Source of the DNA: Adineta ricciae
Taxonomy: Eukaryota; Rotifera; Eurotatoria; Adinetida; Adinetidae
Reading direction: 5' to 3'
Length of the DNA stretch: 64,000 nt
Assembly (NCBI GenBank): GCA_905250025.1
Contig: CAJNOJ010000438.1
Span: 1 to 64,000 of the forward strand
Part shown: positions 24,591-36,632 of the stretch, in pieces
Position numbering within the stretch: the stretch's first letter is position 1
Layout: each line of letters opens with the position of its first letter
Notes under the pieces: model-generated
What the model saw: only the letters and a program-made list of their open reading frames with translations
Databases searched by the model: none
Told to the model about the DNA's origin: nothing
Position numbers and translations under genes: made by a program

Positions 24591-25120
24591 ATTAGGCAGA
24601 CAATCCTAGAAATATACAAAGATGAATGCGCCACTGATTTTCGACAGATTCAAAGAGATTATGAAGTCGAACTGAAGTATGAAAAAGTTTTCTTTCTCGA
24701 TTTCATTGAAATAACTAATTATTAGAAAAACAAATGTCAGAAATGACTAAGATTTTTTATTGTGGAAGATGTGCGTCGAGTGATGACAAGCAAGATGCAT
24801 AACTTATCCCTTTGACAAATAACTTTTCAAGTTCAAAGAAAAGGTAATGGAAGATATAGATTTACAGCACTGAAGGAGAAGAATGAGCTATAGTAATAGG
24901 CAAGTGTTCGAAATTTTCGAATAATTACAAAGTGTAGTAATATGTATGTGTTGAACAAGCTTGGAGGGCTTTTCGATTTTATTTTCGACGACAATAAGAT
25001 CAATTATTTGATGTTCACATATGCATCGAAATAATACATGATCTAAAGCAGCATGTAACTCATTAAAAATATTGGCAACGCATGTTTTTTATGATAATCT
25101 TATGAACTGGCATAGTGGAC
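24591..25120. other. Intergenic, no gene supported
   Basis: AT-rich sequence between the F-box-like remnant and the Mutator-like element; nothing recognisable. Confidence 0.5.
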
Positions 25121-25848
25121 GGACAATTCGTCGCCAACTAATTATATTATACATTAACTTGTACTTTTCTTAATTAGATTGTCAGAATTTGTTGCTTCAG
25201 CTTGGCGTTGACAGCAAATCATTCGAAGAACCGAGCTGGTTTGTGGTAATTGGCCAGCAGCATCTAACGGAAAAGAACGTAGATTGGAAAATAAAATACC
25301 ACTTGTGACTTTTTCGCTGTCGGCAGCTGTTGATTTGATTTTGTTTTTCAATTCGACAACTGGAAGTTGATCTATATTTGGTGCATGTGAATGCTTGGTT
25401 GGTTCAGACAAAATAGCATCCATATCTAAATTTGTTTTAAATCGCCCTAATTTTAAGAGAAAGCGAATGAAAAATTCTATTTGTTGAATTTACCTTTGCG
25501 ATCGCGATTTTTACGTCGAAAAAGAATTTTGTCGTCGTTAGTTTTTTCGACGGTATAAAGATAATCTCGATAGTTAAGCATTGGTCTCTTTCTGTCAGTT
25601 AAAAGTCTTCTTATTTCACTCATTGCTTTTGTGTAGTCAAACATGTAGATATGGTTTCTTTTTCGAATCTGTTCTGTTTTTAGGATCATTTTATACTTTA
25701 TGTTGAAATCAATTAATTTTTGTCATCAACAGATAGCACATTGATTCGCTCAACAGTACTTTATTTATCAATTGAAGTACAAATTCTGACAATCCAATTA
25801 AGAAAAGTACTAGTTCATGTATAATAATGAGGTGGCGACGAATTGTCC
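25121..25848. mobile_element. Mutator-like (MULE-type) element with ~70 bp terminal inverted repeats
   Basis: Left end 25121..25192 and right end 25779..25848 are inverted repeats of about 70 bp. Both begin GGACAATTCGTCGCCA reading inward and keep matching through GTACTTTTCTTAATT and GATTGTCAGAATTTGT, with a 2 bp indel and a few mismatches. Between them lies a two-exon minus-strand FLYWCH-type gene piece. Long inverted repeats together with a FLYWCH domain fit the Mutator superfamily. No transposase catalytic region is present, so this is non-autonomous. A clean 9 bp target-site duplication is not visible, so insertion is probably not recent. Confidence 0.75.
25154..25689 (-). pseudogene. FLYWCH-type zinc-finger gene fragment inside the Mutator-like element
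   Basis: Exon 25689..25494 and exon 25425..25154 join in phase across a 68 nt intron. The first encodes RPMLNYRDYLYTVEKTNDDK, which matches the front of a FLYWCH finger (K-P-x-L-x-Y-x-x-Y-x-Y), but the expected W-x-C after it is not present. The second encodes SEPTKHSHAPN and LPQTSSVLRMICCQRQA, which match the H-x-H end of the finger and the conserved helix after it in FLYWCH/MULE proteins. The frame stops within the left terminal repeat and no transposase follows. FLYWCH fingers bind DNA. Loss of key zinc ligands suggests decay. Confidence 0.6.
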
Positions 25849-27066
25849 TAGCGTCGATCGAGACCTTCATTCGTTTTTGAACAGTAACCTATGTCGAGAA
25901 GTACAGGCCGAATCTGGTAGGACGACATTTGAATTAACAGAAAATGGAAACAGGAATTCTTTGAATGTGTGTAGCACACGAATTCATCTGATTCTCGACG
26001 AAATCAAAAGGAACAGGACAAAATTGATCGTGAGATCCTTTTTGAAGGATTCCTGCTTCCGTTTTTCGTCGGTTTCCAGTGTCTTTATACCGGAATTACA
26101 CAGATTCGGAAACCAGAATCATTTACCTCCGAGGTTATTCTTTCTTCTTATACTATGGCTAACATTTTTGGTGTCCAGAATGATCTTAAAGCTGTCAACA
26201 AACATGCCCGAAGTTTTGAAAGTATTTTATTCCCATATATTGGTCACATAATTGTCAATACACAAAGAATTGATGTTAAAGTATGGATCAATTCGATCCA
26301 GTTTTGAATGACTTTCTACCTTCACATTGCTTGTTAATATTTGAACATAACGTTGCACACACAATATCCTGTTGCTCCGTCTAATTTGATTTGCCGACGA
26401 ACGAAGACATTTCACAACTTTACTTATCATTTCATGGTTTTCATCGCGTAATAAATCAAGAATACATTGAAAGGGTTCAAGTTAAGTATTATGATCTAAG
26501 ATGAATAATTGTTTATTCAAATCATTCAGCAGCAATGAACCCTGCAATACATTTAACATAATGGTTCGATGAGACCTTTTGTAAATATTGATTTTTTAAT
26601 GATGGTTTTCTATTACATCAATTTAGAGTTCAGAAGTTGTTCATCGGTTGATTTTAGATATTCACATACTTGATTAGTTAACTAAGTACTAGTTTTCAGA
26701 AAATAACTACGATGATGGAGCAAGTCAAGTCACCAATTCATCGGCAAAGGGTTTGTCATGTCAGCAGAGCTTCGAGAATATTGTGATAGCGGACGACGAA
26801 TAGTAACGGTCCTATACAGCTTTGTTGTCGAACGTCTTGTGACAGGTTGAAGTAATCGAATCGAGTGTTTTTTTATGTCGATGAAACGTGTAGCCATGTT
26901 ATGATTAGGTTGCAATCCGCCTTATCCGTTGGGCAAAACACCTTATTCGTTAATCAGTTGTCTAAACTAAACCGTAAAGCATTGTTCAAATATCTCGGAG
27001 AAACACGAAAGTAATGACATTGGGTGTGTTTTTTCTATTTGAATGGATTTTGGCAAAGCGATTATG
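25849..27066. other. Intergenic, no gene supported
   Basis: Open frames at 25817..26251 (+), 26227..26430 (-) and 26730..26915 (-) show no domain or splice support. Probably relic DNA. Confidence 0.45.
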
Positions 27067-27515
27067 CGTGCGATCAGTGGCGCAACCAGGGAGTGGCAAA
27101 TGGGCGATTGCCCATTCCATTTTCAGTTTTGCCCATTAAAATCTTTTTGGGTAACTTTTGTTCACTCAAATTTTACTTGTTAAAATCGATATATTGATTT
27201 ATGAGTTAGATAGCAGCTATATATTTTTCGTCTTGATTTTGATATTCGATTTAAATATAAATTTTGGAAAACAAAAAATATGCCGATATCCGTTTGACAT
27301 CAGCCTGAGATTTCTGTATATCTACAGGTTCTTATTAGAGAAACGTTATCTCGTTTCACTATGTTTCTGCTCTTCTGAGCGCTTTTCGCATATTGCTAAG
27401 ACAACATTTTTTGGCCCGTCGATAAAAAGCCGGCCCACTTTGTCATCATCTTTTTATTACGTAACAGAAGTTTGCCCATTGGCCTAAAAATCCTGGTTGC
27501 TCCACTGCGAGCGAT
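27067..27515. mobile_element. hAT-type MITE with 8 bp target-site duplication
   Basis: The element itself spans 27075..27507 (433 bp). Its left end CAGTGGCGCAACCAGG and the reverse complement of its right end, CAGTGGAGCAACCAGG, differ at one of 16 positions. Flanks CGTGCGAT (27067..27074) and CGAGCGAT (27508..27515) are 8 bp long and differ at one position. Eight-bp duplications and CAGxGG ends are typical of hAT elements. No transposase is encoded, so it is non-autonomous. The near-perfect flanks indicate a moderately young insertion. Confidence 0.85.
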
Positions 27516-28508
27516 GTGCTGTTAATGGTATTTCAACAGACATTTTGTATTTGTTTTGCGATGATCTATTTGTTATTTAAAAGTATGTCACTGCTTTTCT
27601 TCAATTCATAATTTCCTCTACATGCACAATATGATAGAAAAACTTCAAGCGAAAAAATAAATGGCTATGTCTAAACGATCTATTTCTACGCTTTTAAAAA
27701 TATACATTGAGATTAAAATGAGATTCGAATGGTAAAATATGTGACTCTGAGATGACTTGGAATGACTTATCGCTAAAAATTTTTGAAACCTTCATCTTAA
27801 TTACTATGCACTTCATCATAGTTGAAGCGTTAGAGACGAATATTTCTCCATAATTCAAATAAATCAAGAGCGTAACCGTCCTTGCCAATTTCGAGAAGAC
27901 TAACATACAATGGTCGATATCTATAGATATATTTTTTCGTGTCATTTTCACACTTTACACAGATATAAATACTGCAAAGATGCTCTTTTGTAGCTTCAGT
28001 CGATGGGGATTTATTGGTGTATACGCGTACCTCGAGGAAAGATGCAGACAGAGAAAGAAAGGCAACCGGAAAGCATGGTCTATTCTGTTGCGACAAGCAT
28101 CAATCGATCATAACATCACCTCGACAGAACGGTAAAAAGAAAAAAAAGAGAAAAATCGTATGTATTGCATAAACATCCATGACCATCATTTTTTTTTCTC
28201 TTTCTCATCTGTTCGGAACAGCATAGTGATGAGCAAAGAAAAAATGATAGCCGTCGATCATATCCTCCATAAGAAGAAAATTGAAAGCTCGAATCAAATA
28301 TTTATTCAAATGTTAACTAATTGTAAACCCATTTACACCGTACTTTTATACATTTGCTTCAGGTAGTCCCAAGGTAGTACTCTTACCACCACTCCTATCA
28401 CATCATTGGTGATGTGATGAAGGGCAACATATAGTAAAAGAGAACGAAAGAACAACACACCATTGATATTTTATTTTAACATGAAATCTCTTTCGTTGTT
28501 TTAAGATA
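27516..28508. other. Upstream region of innexin copy C, partly homologous to the tandem unit
   Basis: From about 28085 to 28508 this stretch is recognisably related to the region upstream of innexin copies A and B (for example the CATCAATCGATC motif, the ACCATCATTTT stretch and the final CTCTTTCGTTGTTTTAAG before the ATG), but far more diverged than the coding region. No gene in 27516..28085. Confidence 0.6.
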
Positions 28509-29892
28509 ATGGCTGATACAATCCTTAAGTTAAGTCGAGGTTTAGTACGCATCGACACAAATAACGATTTCCGTTCGGATGAAATTCATTATCAAGTCAC
28601 TTTCACATTTCTGATTATCGCTGCCGTCGCCTCCACGACTCTCCAGTTCTATGCGGATCCTATTCAGTGTATTCAACCAGCCCAGTTTACAGATGGCTAT
28701 ACATCGTTTGCTCGAAAGATCTGTTGGTTGAATAACACGTACTTCTATCCTCAAACTTACACAAGATTACCGATGGACAAAAACGAACGACAACAACACA
28801 CTCTTAGATATTATCAGTGGTTACCATTCGTCTATCTCATCCAAGCATTCTTCTTTCTTCTTCCACATCTTATCTGGATCAGTTTTTATCAGAAGAATGG
28901 TCTCAATCCCGGTCTCGTCGTTGAACAAGGAAAAAAATTCGATGAGAAATCCAATACTGGTCAACGAATCGCCAAAGAAGTCGAAAGATATCTAATGTGT
29001 CGACGATTGGCACAATGTAAGAAGAAGCTGTTACTTCGTAGCAACATTCATCAAGATTCTCCATCTCAATCTGAATCACTTTTACCCAATGTGTCATTTC
29101 GTATTCGATATCGAAGCTCATATGTTGTTTCACTTTATCTATTCATCAAAGTTCTCTATCTTCTCAACATTATCATCCAAGTCTACTTTCTAAATCTTCT
29201 TCTATCGACTGGTAAATATGGATTTGTTCGATTTGGATTCGATACGATGAAATATTTATTTCAATCGACAATACGTGAACGCATCGTCAATCTATCATAC
29301 AAACATCAACAACTATTTCCATTTGTGACACTATGTGATTTTCATATTCGTGAACTAGGTCAAGATCATTACTACACAATTGAGGTAAAATAAAAAAAGA
29401 AAGGTTTATGTGCGACTGAAATTATCGTTTGTTGATTGTTTTTAGTGTATTCTATTGATCAACATATTCTACGAGAAGATTTATTTTGCAATGTGGATTT
29501 GGTTTGTAGTTCTATTTGTGATCTCGTTGATCTCGTTCGTTTATTCATTTTGTCTCTATGTTCCATTCTTTACTCGTTATCGTTTCATTGACAAAGTAAT
29601 TCATTCGATTCACGCAAAATATCCACCATCAAATCCAACAAATCAGATTACAACAAATGATCATGAAGAACATGGAAGAGACCTTTTAGATAGTGACAAA
29701 CGAAGGAGAGAGTTTGTGAACTGGTTACAACGAGATGGAGTATTTCTGTTGCGTTTATTGTATTCACATGCGGGAACAGCAGTTGTGGTTCAATGTGTGG
29801 AAGATTTGATCAAGATTTGGGTGGAAAATTATGAAGATCGAGGAAAACTGGGCGAAAAACTGTTGAAAAATGAATTTGAATTTTCAATGTAG
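28509..29892 (+). CDS. Innexin (copy C), complete
   Basis: Exons 28509..29384 and 29446..29892 give 440 residues, the same length and intron position as copy B. All innexin hallmarks are present: the two loop-1 cysteines, YYQW, and loop 2 with CDFHIRELGQ and a second Cys right after the intron. Coding identity to copies A and B is high while the upstream region is strongly diverged, which suggests either purifying selection on a dispersed duplicate or recent conversion of the coding part. It lacks the neighbouring single-pass membrane-protein gene found in the tandem units. Start and splice context (GTTTTAAG before ATAATGG) equal those of copy B. Confidence 0.95.
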
Positions 29893-30762
29893 AATAAAGC
29901 TGTCGATGTCTTATAAAAATACTATTTTTATGACATTGTTTTTGAAGTGATATGGCGCCATAAAGTAATCGATAAGTTGTGTATAATAAAAAGCGGGGGG
30001 TAAGTATACAGTCTATCGATACAGAGTATTCGGTTCGATTTTGTATGAACGAATCTTTTTCATATTTTGTTATTCTTTTCAATCGAACAAACTTATTGAA
30101 GAGGAATGAATTTTGCTTAACAAAATATCGTTTACTTCCCTGATTACATCGCATAAGCAAACATTTCATTTTAAAAGGATTTCTTTTCATTGGAAAAAAA
30201 TCGAATTCTGCTTCATTAGAAATAAAAAATAATTGTTCAATGACGTCTTTCGATCAGAGGCAAATCTGTCTGGAAAGATTGACCTGAAAATAAAAATAAT
30301 TGAAAATGTTCTTCGATGTCGAACGTAAATCCTCTGTCGAAACATGTGTCAAGACAACTGTAACCAAAACTACAAATCACTCGCTGACATATTCAAAATA
30401 AGCTATTTCGAAAAAGTACATTGATAACATGGAGAAAAACGACGTTCTTGAAGAGTTTATGGAACATCTTGTAAAAATATGAGAATACAGCTACTCAATA
30501 CGAGAGTAACTTCTGTTTTCATTTCTCTTTTTTATGATCTGTAATAAACTAAACTCGCTTTAAATACTGAAAGTTTTCTGTTAGAAAAAAAAAGATCAAA
30601 TCACCGTCAGACCTTTTTTCTCTCGTGATCAAAGCGATTAATTGAAAACCTTTGGGATCAAATTTCCGACTGAAGTTGGTGTCTGCTCTTTTCAACATCT
30701 ATTACAGTTATTTGCGAAGAAAATGTTTATTTTCTGATAATTATTCGATCGTGTGACTTTCA
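29893..30762. other. Intergenic, no gene supported
   Basis: 3' flank of the innexin and upstream region of the next gene. A minus-strand open frame at 29810..30190 overlaps the innexin end and has no domain. Confidence 0.5.
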
Positions 30763-31948
30763 ATGGCTGATGACGAAGAAAATGATCCAACAGCACCATT
30801 TAATGAATTGGAAGCATTTGATTCACTTTGGGCAGCTTTAACCTGGACACAAATAAAAAAACGTGTGCCAATATGTTTCAAAAAAACTATTCGTAACCGG
30901 TATTTTCTCGCAAACTTTGTCTATCTTGTAAGTTGATGTATTTTTTTTCTTGATTTTCTCACATAAAATCTATTCAGCTCTATGCAATCGGAATTATGGT
31001 CATTGATTATGATCCGTGGATCAACGGATCAGCTGAAGCCGAAGAATTTGTTGAGATATCGAATGACACATCGACTGTAGCAATAGAAACAGGTGTATCA
31101 ATAGTCAATAAAATGTACCTTGGTAGGAAACTCTTGTTCAACTCCATCGAAAAATCTCTTTTCATCATGATTTAGGATTGGCTATTGTCCATATGATATC
31201 CGCAGCTTTATATTGGTGGGCATGGAAAGGTAATTTGATCTTTGAATGCTGTTTTTGAAAGAACATTTTTTGATTGGAATTAGATCATCGTTGGAATGAT
31301 GTTATTATGATACCGGAATATTTGAATTTGGTTGAAGCAAGTTTATATCTCTGGTCTGCAATTTGGTATCAAAACGAAGATGGTCTATACGGTCCTTATA
31401 CTTTAGCTTTACATAAACTGGAAACAGTCGCAGCATTTGTGGAGCTATTCGCTTCGTTCGGATGGTAAATTTCAAAAGAAACAGTCAGAATCTTTTAACC
31501 ATACTTTTTTAGGATTATGTCATGGTATCGAACATACACGCGGGCATTGGGACGTGGTTTTACCTTAGAAGACCCTGATACAGTTGCATATATATTAACA
31601 ACATTAAGTTCATTTATCTATATTGCGTATAACATTCAAATTCTGATGAATCCCGATCAATACGGAACAAATGAACTTTATTATAATGGAGATATCATTT
31701 ATTCAATCGGTGCGATTTTTTATTTATGGGCGAATTTGCGTGACGACGGATGGTTATGGTGGATGCCCGTTGCGGGACAATATGGAATAGCAGCGGGAAG
31801 AATACAATCAGGAAAACCTGTTCGAGCCGGTTTACCTCATATTTTAATGGGTGGAAATGAACCGTGTTTGAGAGGTCTTCGAAAATGTTTGCGAAAAGAT
31901 TCGAATAAAGGAGATGCAAGTGTAGCACCTGTCGACGAGAAAATTTAA
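30763..31948 (+). CDS. Multi-pass membrane protein, family not recognised
   Basis: Exons 30763..30927, 30978..31122, 31176..31229, 31284..31464 and 31513..31948 join in phase to 326 residues. The N-terminus is acidic and without a signal peptide. Hydrophobic segments occur at about residues 50-65 (FLANFVYLLYAIGIMVIDYD), 105-122 (GLAIVHMISAALYWWAW), 140-155, 165-185, 215-235 and 255-285, suggesting about six helices. Distinctive aromatic motifs include LRDDGWLWWMPVAGQYGIAA. The tail is Lys/Arg-rich. The regular layout suggests a transporter-like or structural membrane protein, but no known signature is visible. AATAAA-type signal near 32009. Confidence 0.7.
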
Positions 31949-32956
31949 TATTATCTGAATACGACTGATTTTCTTTGTGATCAAACTTTTTCTTTTCGTT
32001 TCATTTTAATAAATTTCCAATTTAATCTCTCATTGATATCTAATAAATTAGTACAAAGAAAACTTATATTTTTGATTACAAATGAAGAAATACACATTTG
32101 AGAATTTTTGTCGTAGGTCGTTTAATGTTCCTCAGAAATAAATTCTCCTTCCAGACAAAGTCTTGTTCGAATGAAAATCATTCAAAAGAATCTTTTATAA
32201 ATTATAACGATTAAGCAAAAGTATTTATTCTATCATTAGCATTGATACGATCAAAGAACAAAGTTAGTTCATCATCAATCATCATTAGAGAACTTACATA
32301 ACGTCGATAATATCTTTAAAGACGTGAGAATTCTTCTCCTATGTCAATTCTCCTTTCAAGTCGAAGTGAATAAGTAACGAGTTTGTCTCTGATTTATCAG
32401 GAAACACCATCAGGACTATCGAAATAATCGTTCTTCGTTGACAATGATCGATTAGTCGAGAGTTGATATTACATCAGATAATTATTATATCATCAATTTG
32501 TAATTAACCATCTGTACGAAGATTTTCATTGTTAAGTCAAGAGAAAAATCAAATCTCAACTGTGTTTTCATCTTTTCTCCCCGTTTGAAACCAGAAATAA
32601 TAATGATAATAATAATAATAATAATAATGAAAGAAAAGAAGAAAAAAAAGACAAAAGTATAATGTACACACATAGAGAAAAGACGAGAAAAGACAAATGT
32701 TACATCCACACGCTCTATTCTCTGGGCGAACGAACCACAGGTAACAACAGCGAGAAAAAAAAACCATAAAAAAATAATAATAAAAACGAATTGAACAAAC
32801 AATATCATATACTGATGATGAATATTATCATATGTAATACAAGAAGCAATGTGTGAAAGACGCGCGACTCAAGAAAAGAAAAAAGGAAATATATGTGCGA
32901 GTAATAGAAATTTGCAAATGAAAAAAAAAGCGAATCGAGTCGTGTCGTATATTTCT
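31949..32956. other. Intergenic between convergent genes
   Basis: 3' flanks of two convergent genes. It contains an AAT/ATAATA trinucleotide-rich run at about 32596-32628 and A-rich tracts. No gene called. Confidence 0.55.
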
Positions 32957-35947
32957 TCACAACGTCATTCCCATCCGTTGTAATGCTAATAGAGCATTAA
33001 CCGCTTTCTACGAAAATCAAATTTCAAGCTTTTTAAAACGAAAAGAATCAAATCATATTTCTAACCTGCCAACGTCGTCGGATAACGAATCGACGTAATT
33101 TTTTCGTTGATAATTTCTTTTCAGCTGTTTCATCATCAGTTGGTTGAGAGACTAATTTAGGTCGACGAGTCAACCATGAATGAGAAAGACATTGTCGTGC
33201 TGGAAGACGTTTACTAAACAAAGTTAAAAACGAATAAACCAATTTTCTTCTTCAAATTTATTTACTCTTTGTCTTTGACGAGTAGTTTAGAAATAAAATC
33301 TTTTGCTTCATCTGATATATCAGTAAATGATTCATCATCAAAATCATAATTTGCTCGATTAATATTTGCATAAGTATCGTTATCATTTTCACCCATAAAT
33401 GGACTTAAACCAGATAATCTTGAAGAAATAGAAAACAAAAAACATTGAAGAAAATATGTAATTTGCACGAATGAACTTACAAAACATAACAAATAACTCC
33501 AACTGACCACATATCTGTCCCAAAGCCAACTCGATCGAAATTAATCACTTCTGGTGCGACGAATTCCGGTGTACCAAATAGAACTTTTAGTTGTTTTGTT
33601 GGATCAAATCTTCTTGCCAAACCGAAATCAATGATTTTAATTCGATGACCATCTCGATTAACACATAAAATATTCTCAGGCTAAACAGAAATCGATAGTC
33701 ACTTTTGTTCAGGACGAAAATCTTTTCAAACCTTCATATCAAGATGAATAATATTACACGAATGCATAAAACTAACACCTTCACAGATTTGCATCATATA
33801 TAATTCACAAAGACGTTCAGTTAAGATAAAATCGTCGTCGATAACACGTTCGAATAATTCTCCGCCATTGATTCTAAAGAAACAAAAGAGAATTAAAGTA
33901 AATGAACAATTTGATTGACAGTTTTACAATTCCATTATGAGACAAAAGTTGCCTTTGGTTTCAAATGCATCATAGAGTTGTAATAGACGAGGATGTTGAA
34001 GTGATTTCATGATATCGATTTCATTTAATGCTTCGATTCGATCTTGTTCTTTATTAATCTGAATAAACTTTGCTGCTAATAAATGTTGAGTCAATTTTTC
34101 ACGACATTTTTTCACTTCCCCAAACTTCCCTCTAAAATCGTCACAGATTTCAATATTTCAACACGTAACATTATCATCATTTACCTTCCGAGGATTTCCA
34201 TGAGTTCATATTCATCTGCAACTAGTCTATTCTTCTTAACTGTAACAGCACGTGGTGAAAATGGAGGATCAATATCTGAAATGAAGATTAAATCTTGTTT
34301 TCTCGACAAGATTTCTCGTATATTTACCATCTTCTAACACGATTTCGTTGGCTATATGATGCCCATGCTGTTGCATTAGATCGGGCCTGAATGGAAAAGT
34401 GAATTCGAAAAAATTTTGTTCGAAAATAAGTTTGATGAATATCGAGAAAAAAAGAATGTCTTATTTGACGTGATTGAATAAGAAAATAAATTCACAATTG
34501 ATTATGAAAATATTTGTTTTATGATCTCAATTCGATTTCTTTCTATACGATTAGGAGAATCAATTATTAGATAGTAAATATTAATTTGTTACCCGTAGAG
34601 ACGTATAAATGAATCTCTTTTATATCTTAATGGAAGATTTGTGTTAATAAGAAGCGAATTTTGCAATAAAATCGTTTTATCTGATCGAATTGTATCTGTT
34701 GTGGAAAGCTGACAATAATCATCGTCAACAATTGAATCGCTTTCTGACGAACAAAAACACGTTGCTATTGTTGATGTTTGTGGTGATGATTGTTGTTGTT
34801 CGAGATCCTCATGAATGGAAAATAAGGAAGGAATTGTCGATACGGGTGAGGAAATTGCACGAGTAAATGTGGGAATTGATGATGGAGGTGAATTGGTTCG
34901 TTTGAATGAAGAAGAATTGTAAATAACTTGACGTTGTTTCTGAGTCGAGGCGATTGTTGGACGAGCAAAACGTGGAGGTGAAGATGAAGATGAACATGTT
35001 GATGAACATGTGGAATCGGATGTTCCACTCGTACTCGAACGTGATAGAGTGACACAATCATGATTACTATTTTCAATGACAGTAACTAATGTATGAATAG
35101 CAGAATCAGAATCACATTCAATAGATTCTAGGTGTTGTTGCGAGACATATTTAAGTTGAGACCAAGTTTTTGGACTGACAGATGGTGCTGGAACCCTATT
35201 ATGATTTGTTATTCTTTCACAGATAATAATCGGTTCAGCTGGATGAGTGGACTTTTTCGAATGAAATGGAATCGGAGAAGAAGAAGAGGAAGAAGAAGAA
35301 GAAGAGAAAGATGTATCAACAATGGCAAGAGGTGAAGTTCGAGATGTCGGAAGAGTTTTGCGCGTTCCTTCCCATTGTTTGACAAAAACGCTTCGAATCG
35401 GTGCGGAAACCTTTGTTGAGTGATTCATTGATGAAAGTGTTTGAGATTCAAATTGATGGATGATATTGGCAACACGGGATGAAGAGAAATGAGGTTTAGA
35501 TAATTGACATCGAATTTTCGAAGGAATTGTTGATGGTTCGACTAGTGAGATTAATGATTGTGAAGGTCGTAGAAAAAATGGAGATGATGACGATAACGAT
35601 GGTGGCGGTGGTGGAACNATCGGTGCGGAAACCTTTGTTGAGTGATTCATTGATGAAAGTGTTTGAGATTCAAATTGATGGATGATATTGGCAACACGGG
35701 ATGAAGAGAAATGAGGTTTAGATAATTGACATCGAATTTTCGAAGGAATTGTTGATGGTTCGACTAGTGAGATTAATGATTGTGAAGGCCGTAGAAAAAA
35801 TGGAGATGATGACGATAACGATGGTGGCGGCGGTGGAACTAACCGAGGTCGAAGGAAAAACGTAGTTGACTGTTTATTATTACTATTCGTCGTCGTCGTC
35901 AAATCGTTCACAGATGTCCATCGTTGGATGAACGTTGATGATGACAT
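32957..35947 (-). CDS. Myosin-light-chain-kinase-type Ser/Thr kinase with C-terminal calmodulin-binding segment
   Basis: Nine minus-strand exons: 35947..34593, 34386..34328, 34275..34185, 34131..33928, 33873..33732, 33680..33481, 33418..33266, 33213..33066 and 33007..32957. The long first exon encodes a Ser/Pro-rich disordered region and contains an N (35618) between two 221 bp copies, so its true length is about 74 codons shorter than it appears (about 726 residues). The kinase core shows GRGKFGEV, the AAK lysine, HLDMKPEN, DFGLAR and GTPEFVAPEV, with the L-D-M in the catalytic loop typical of the MLCK/titin-kinase group. After the core, KKLSTKKLRRFVIRRRWQ and KAVNALLALQRM form a basic amphipathic calmodulin-binding/autoinhibitory segment. 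No Ig or FN3 domains follow, as in MYLK2-4. Role: Ca2+/calmodulin-dependent phosphorylation of myosin light chain. Confidence 0.92.
35397..35839. repeat. 221 bp direct duplication flanking a single N (assembly join)
   Basis: 35397..35617 and 35619..35839 are each 221 bp and differ at about two positions; the N at 35618 separates them. They lie inside the first coding exon of the kinase gene. See the equal-length case at 36633..37075. Confidence 0.95.
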
Positions 35948-36632
35948 TTTTCTTCTTTCTTTCTCTCTTTTTCTTTTTATGTTCAACTACAGAACAGCAA
36001 AAAATTATTACACCAACGAACACCTCACCATGTTGATCGGTATCATCAACTGCGACGACAATAATAATAAAGACGATGAAGAAAAAGAAGAAGTACGTAA
36101 CATATTACACACGTGCATTTATGTGTGTCAATCTTAACCTCATGTGCACATTTTTAGTAAAGTATTCGTCGGTTATTCGAAGGAGAAATCAACCGTTGTA
36201 CATAACGTATGAAAAGAACGCAAAGAAAGAGAGAGAGAGGAGAAGAAGAAGAAAAAATGATAACAGAAGAATTGAATGATTTGAATATTCTGCAAAAACA
36301 GAACAGAACAAGAAGAAAAAGTTGAATTAAAATCGAATGATTTAATTGAAAACGATGAACTGAAAATAAACAATTTTGTTTCGTTGTCTCGTGTAGTATG
36401 TCTGGCTATGTCCTTCGTTAGTTTCTTATTTCGTTTATAACATTGATTTTCTCTCTCAGGTGAGTCATTACAGGTACGAAGTGTGCGCTCGATTGCTCGT
36501 CAATAAAGGTCGTATTACTATGCTTAATTCATACGCCAAGGTCAAGGTTTTCCTATAAAAAATCATGACGGTAAATTGAACAAACTTCTATTACATTTTT
36601 GATCGAGCGAGAGAAAATCTTTCTTTTTCTTC
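35948..36632. other. Intergenic, no gene supported
   Basis: Upstream of the kinase gene; A/G-rich on the plus strand. A plausible downstream exon of the next minus-strand gene could lie here, but none was identified. Confidence 0.45.

Noticed and set aside
25112-25857. Possible 9 bp target-site duplication of the Mutator-like element
   Set aside because: Left flank ATAGTGGAC and right flank TAGCGTCGA do not match well enough to claim one.
25985-26001. Small palindrome around GTGTGTAGCACAC with flanking GAATTC
   Set aside because: Too short and unsupported by any neighbouring gene or element; expected by chance in a region of this size.
32596-32628. AATAAT-rich run as a possible regulatory element
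   Set aside because: Simple trinucleotide repeat in a 3' flank; no evidence of function.
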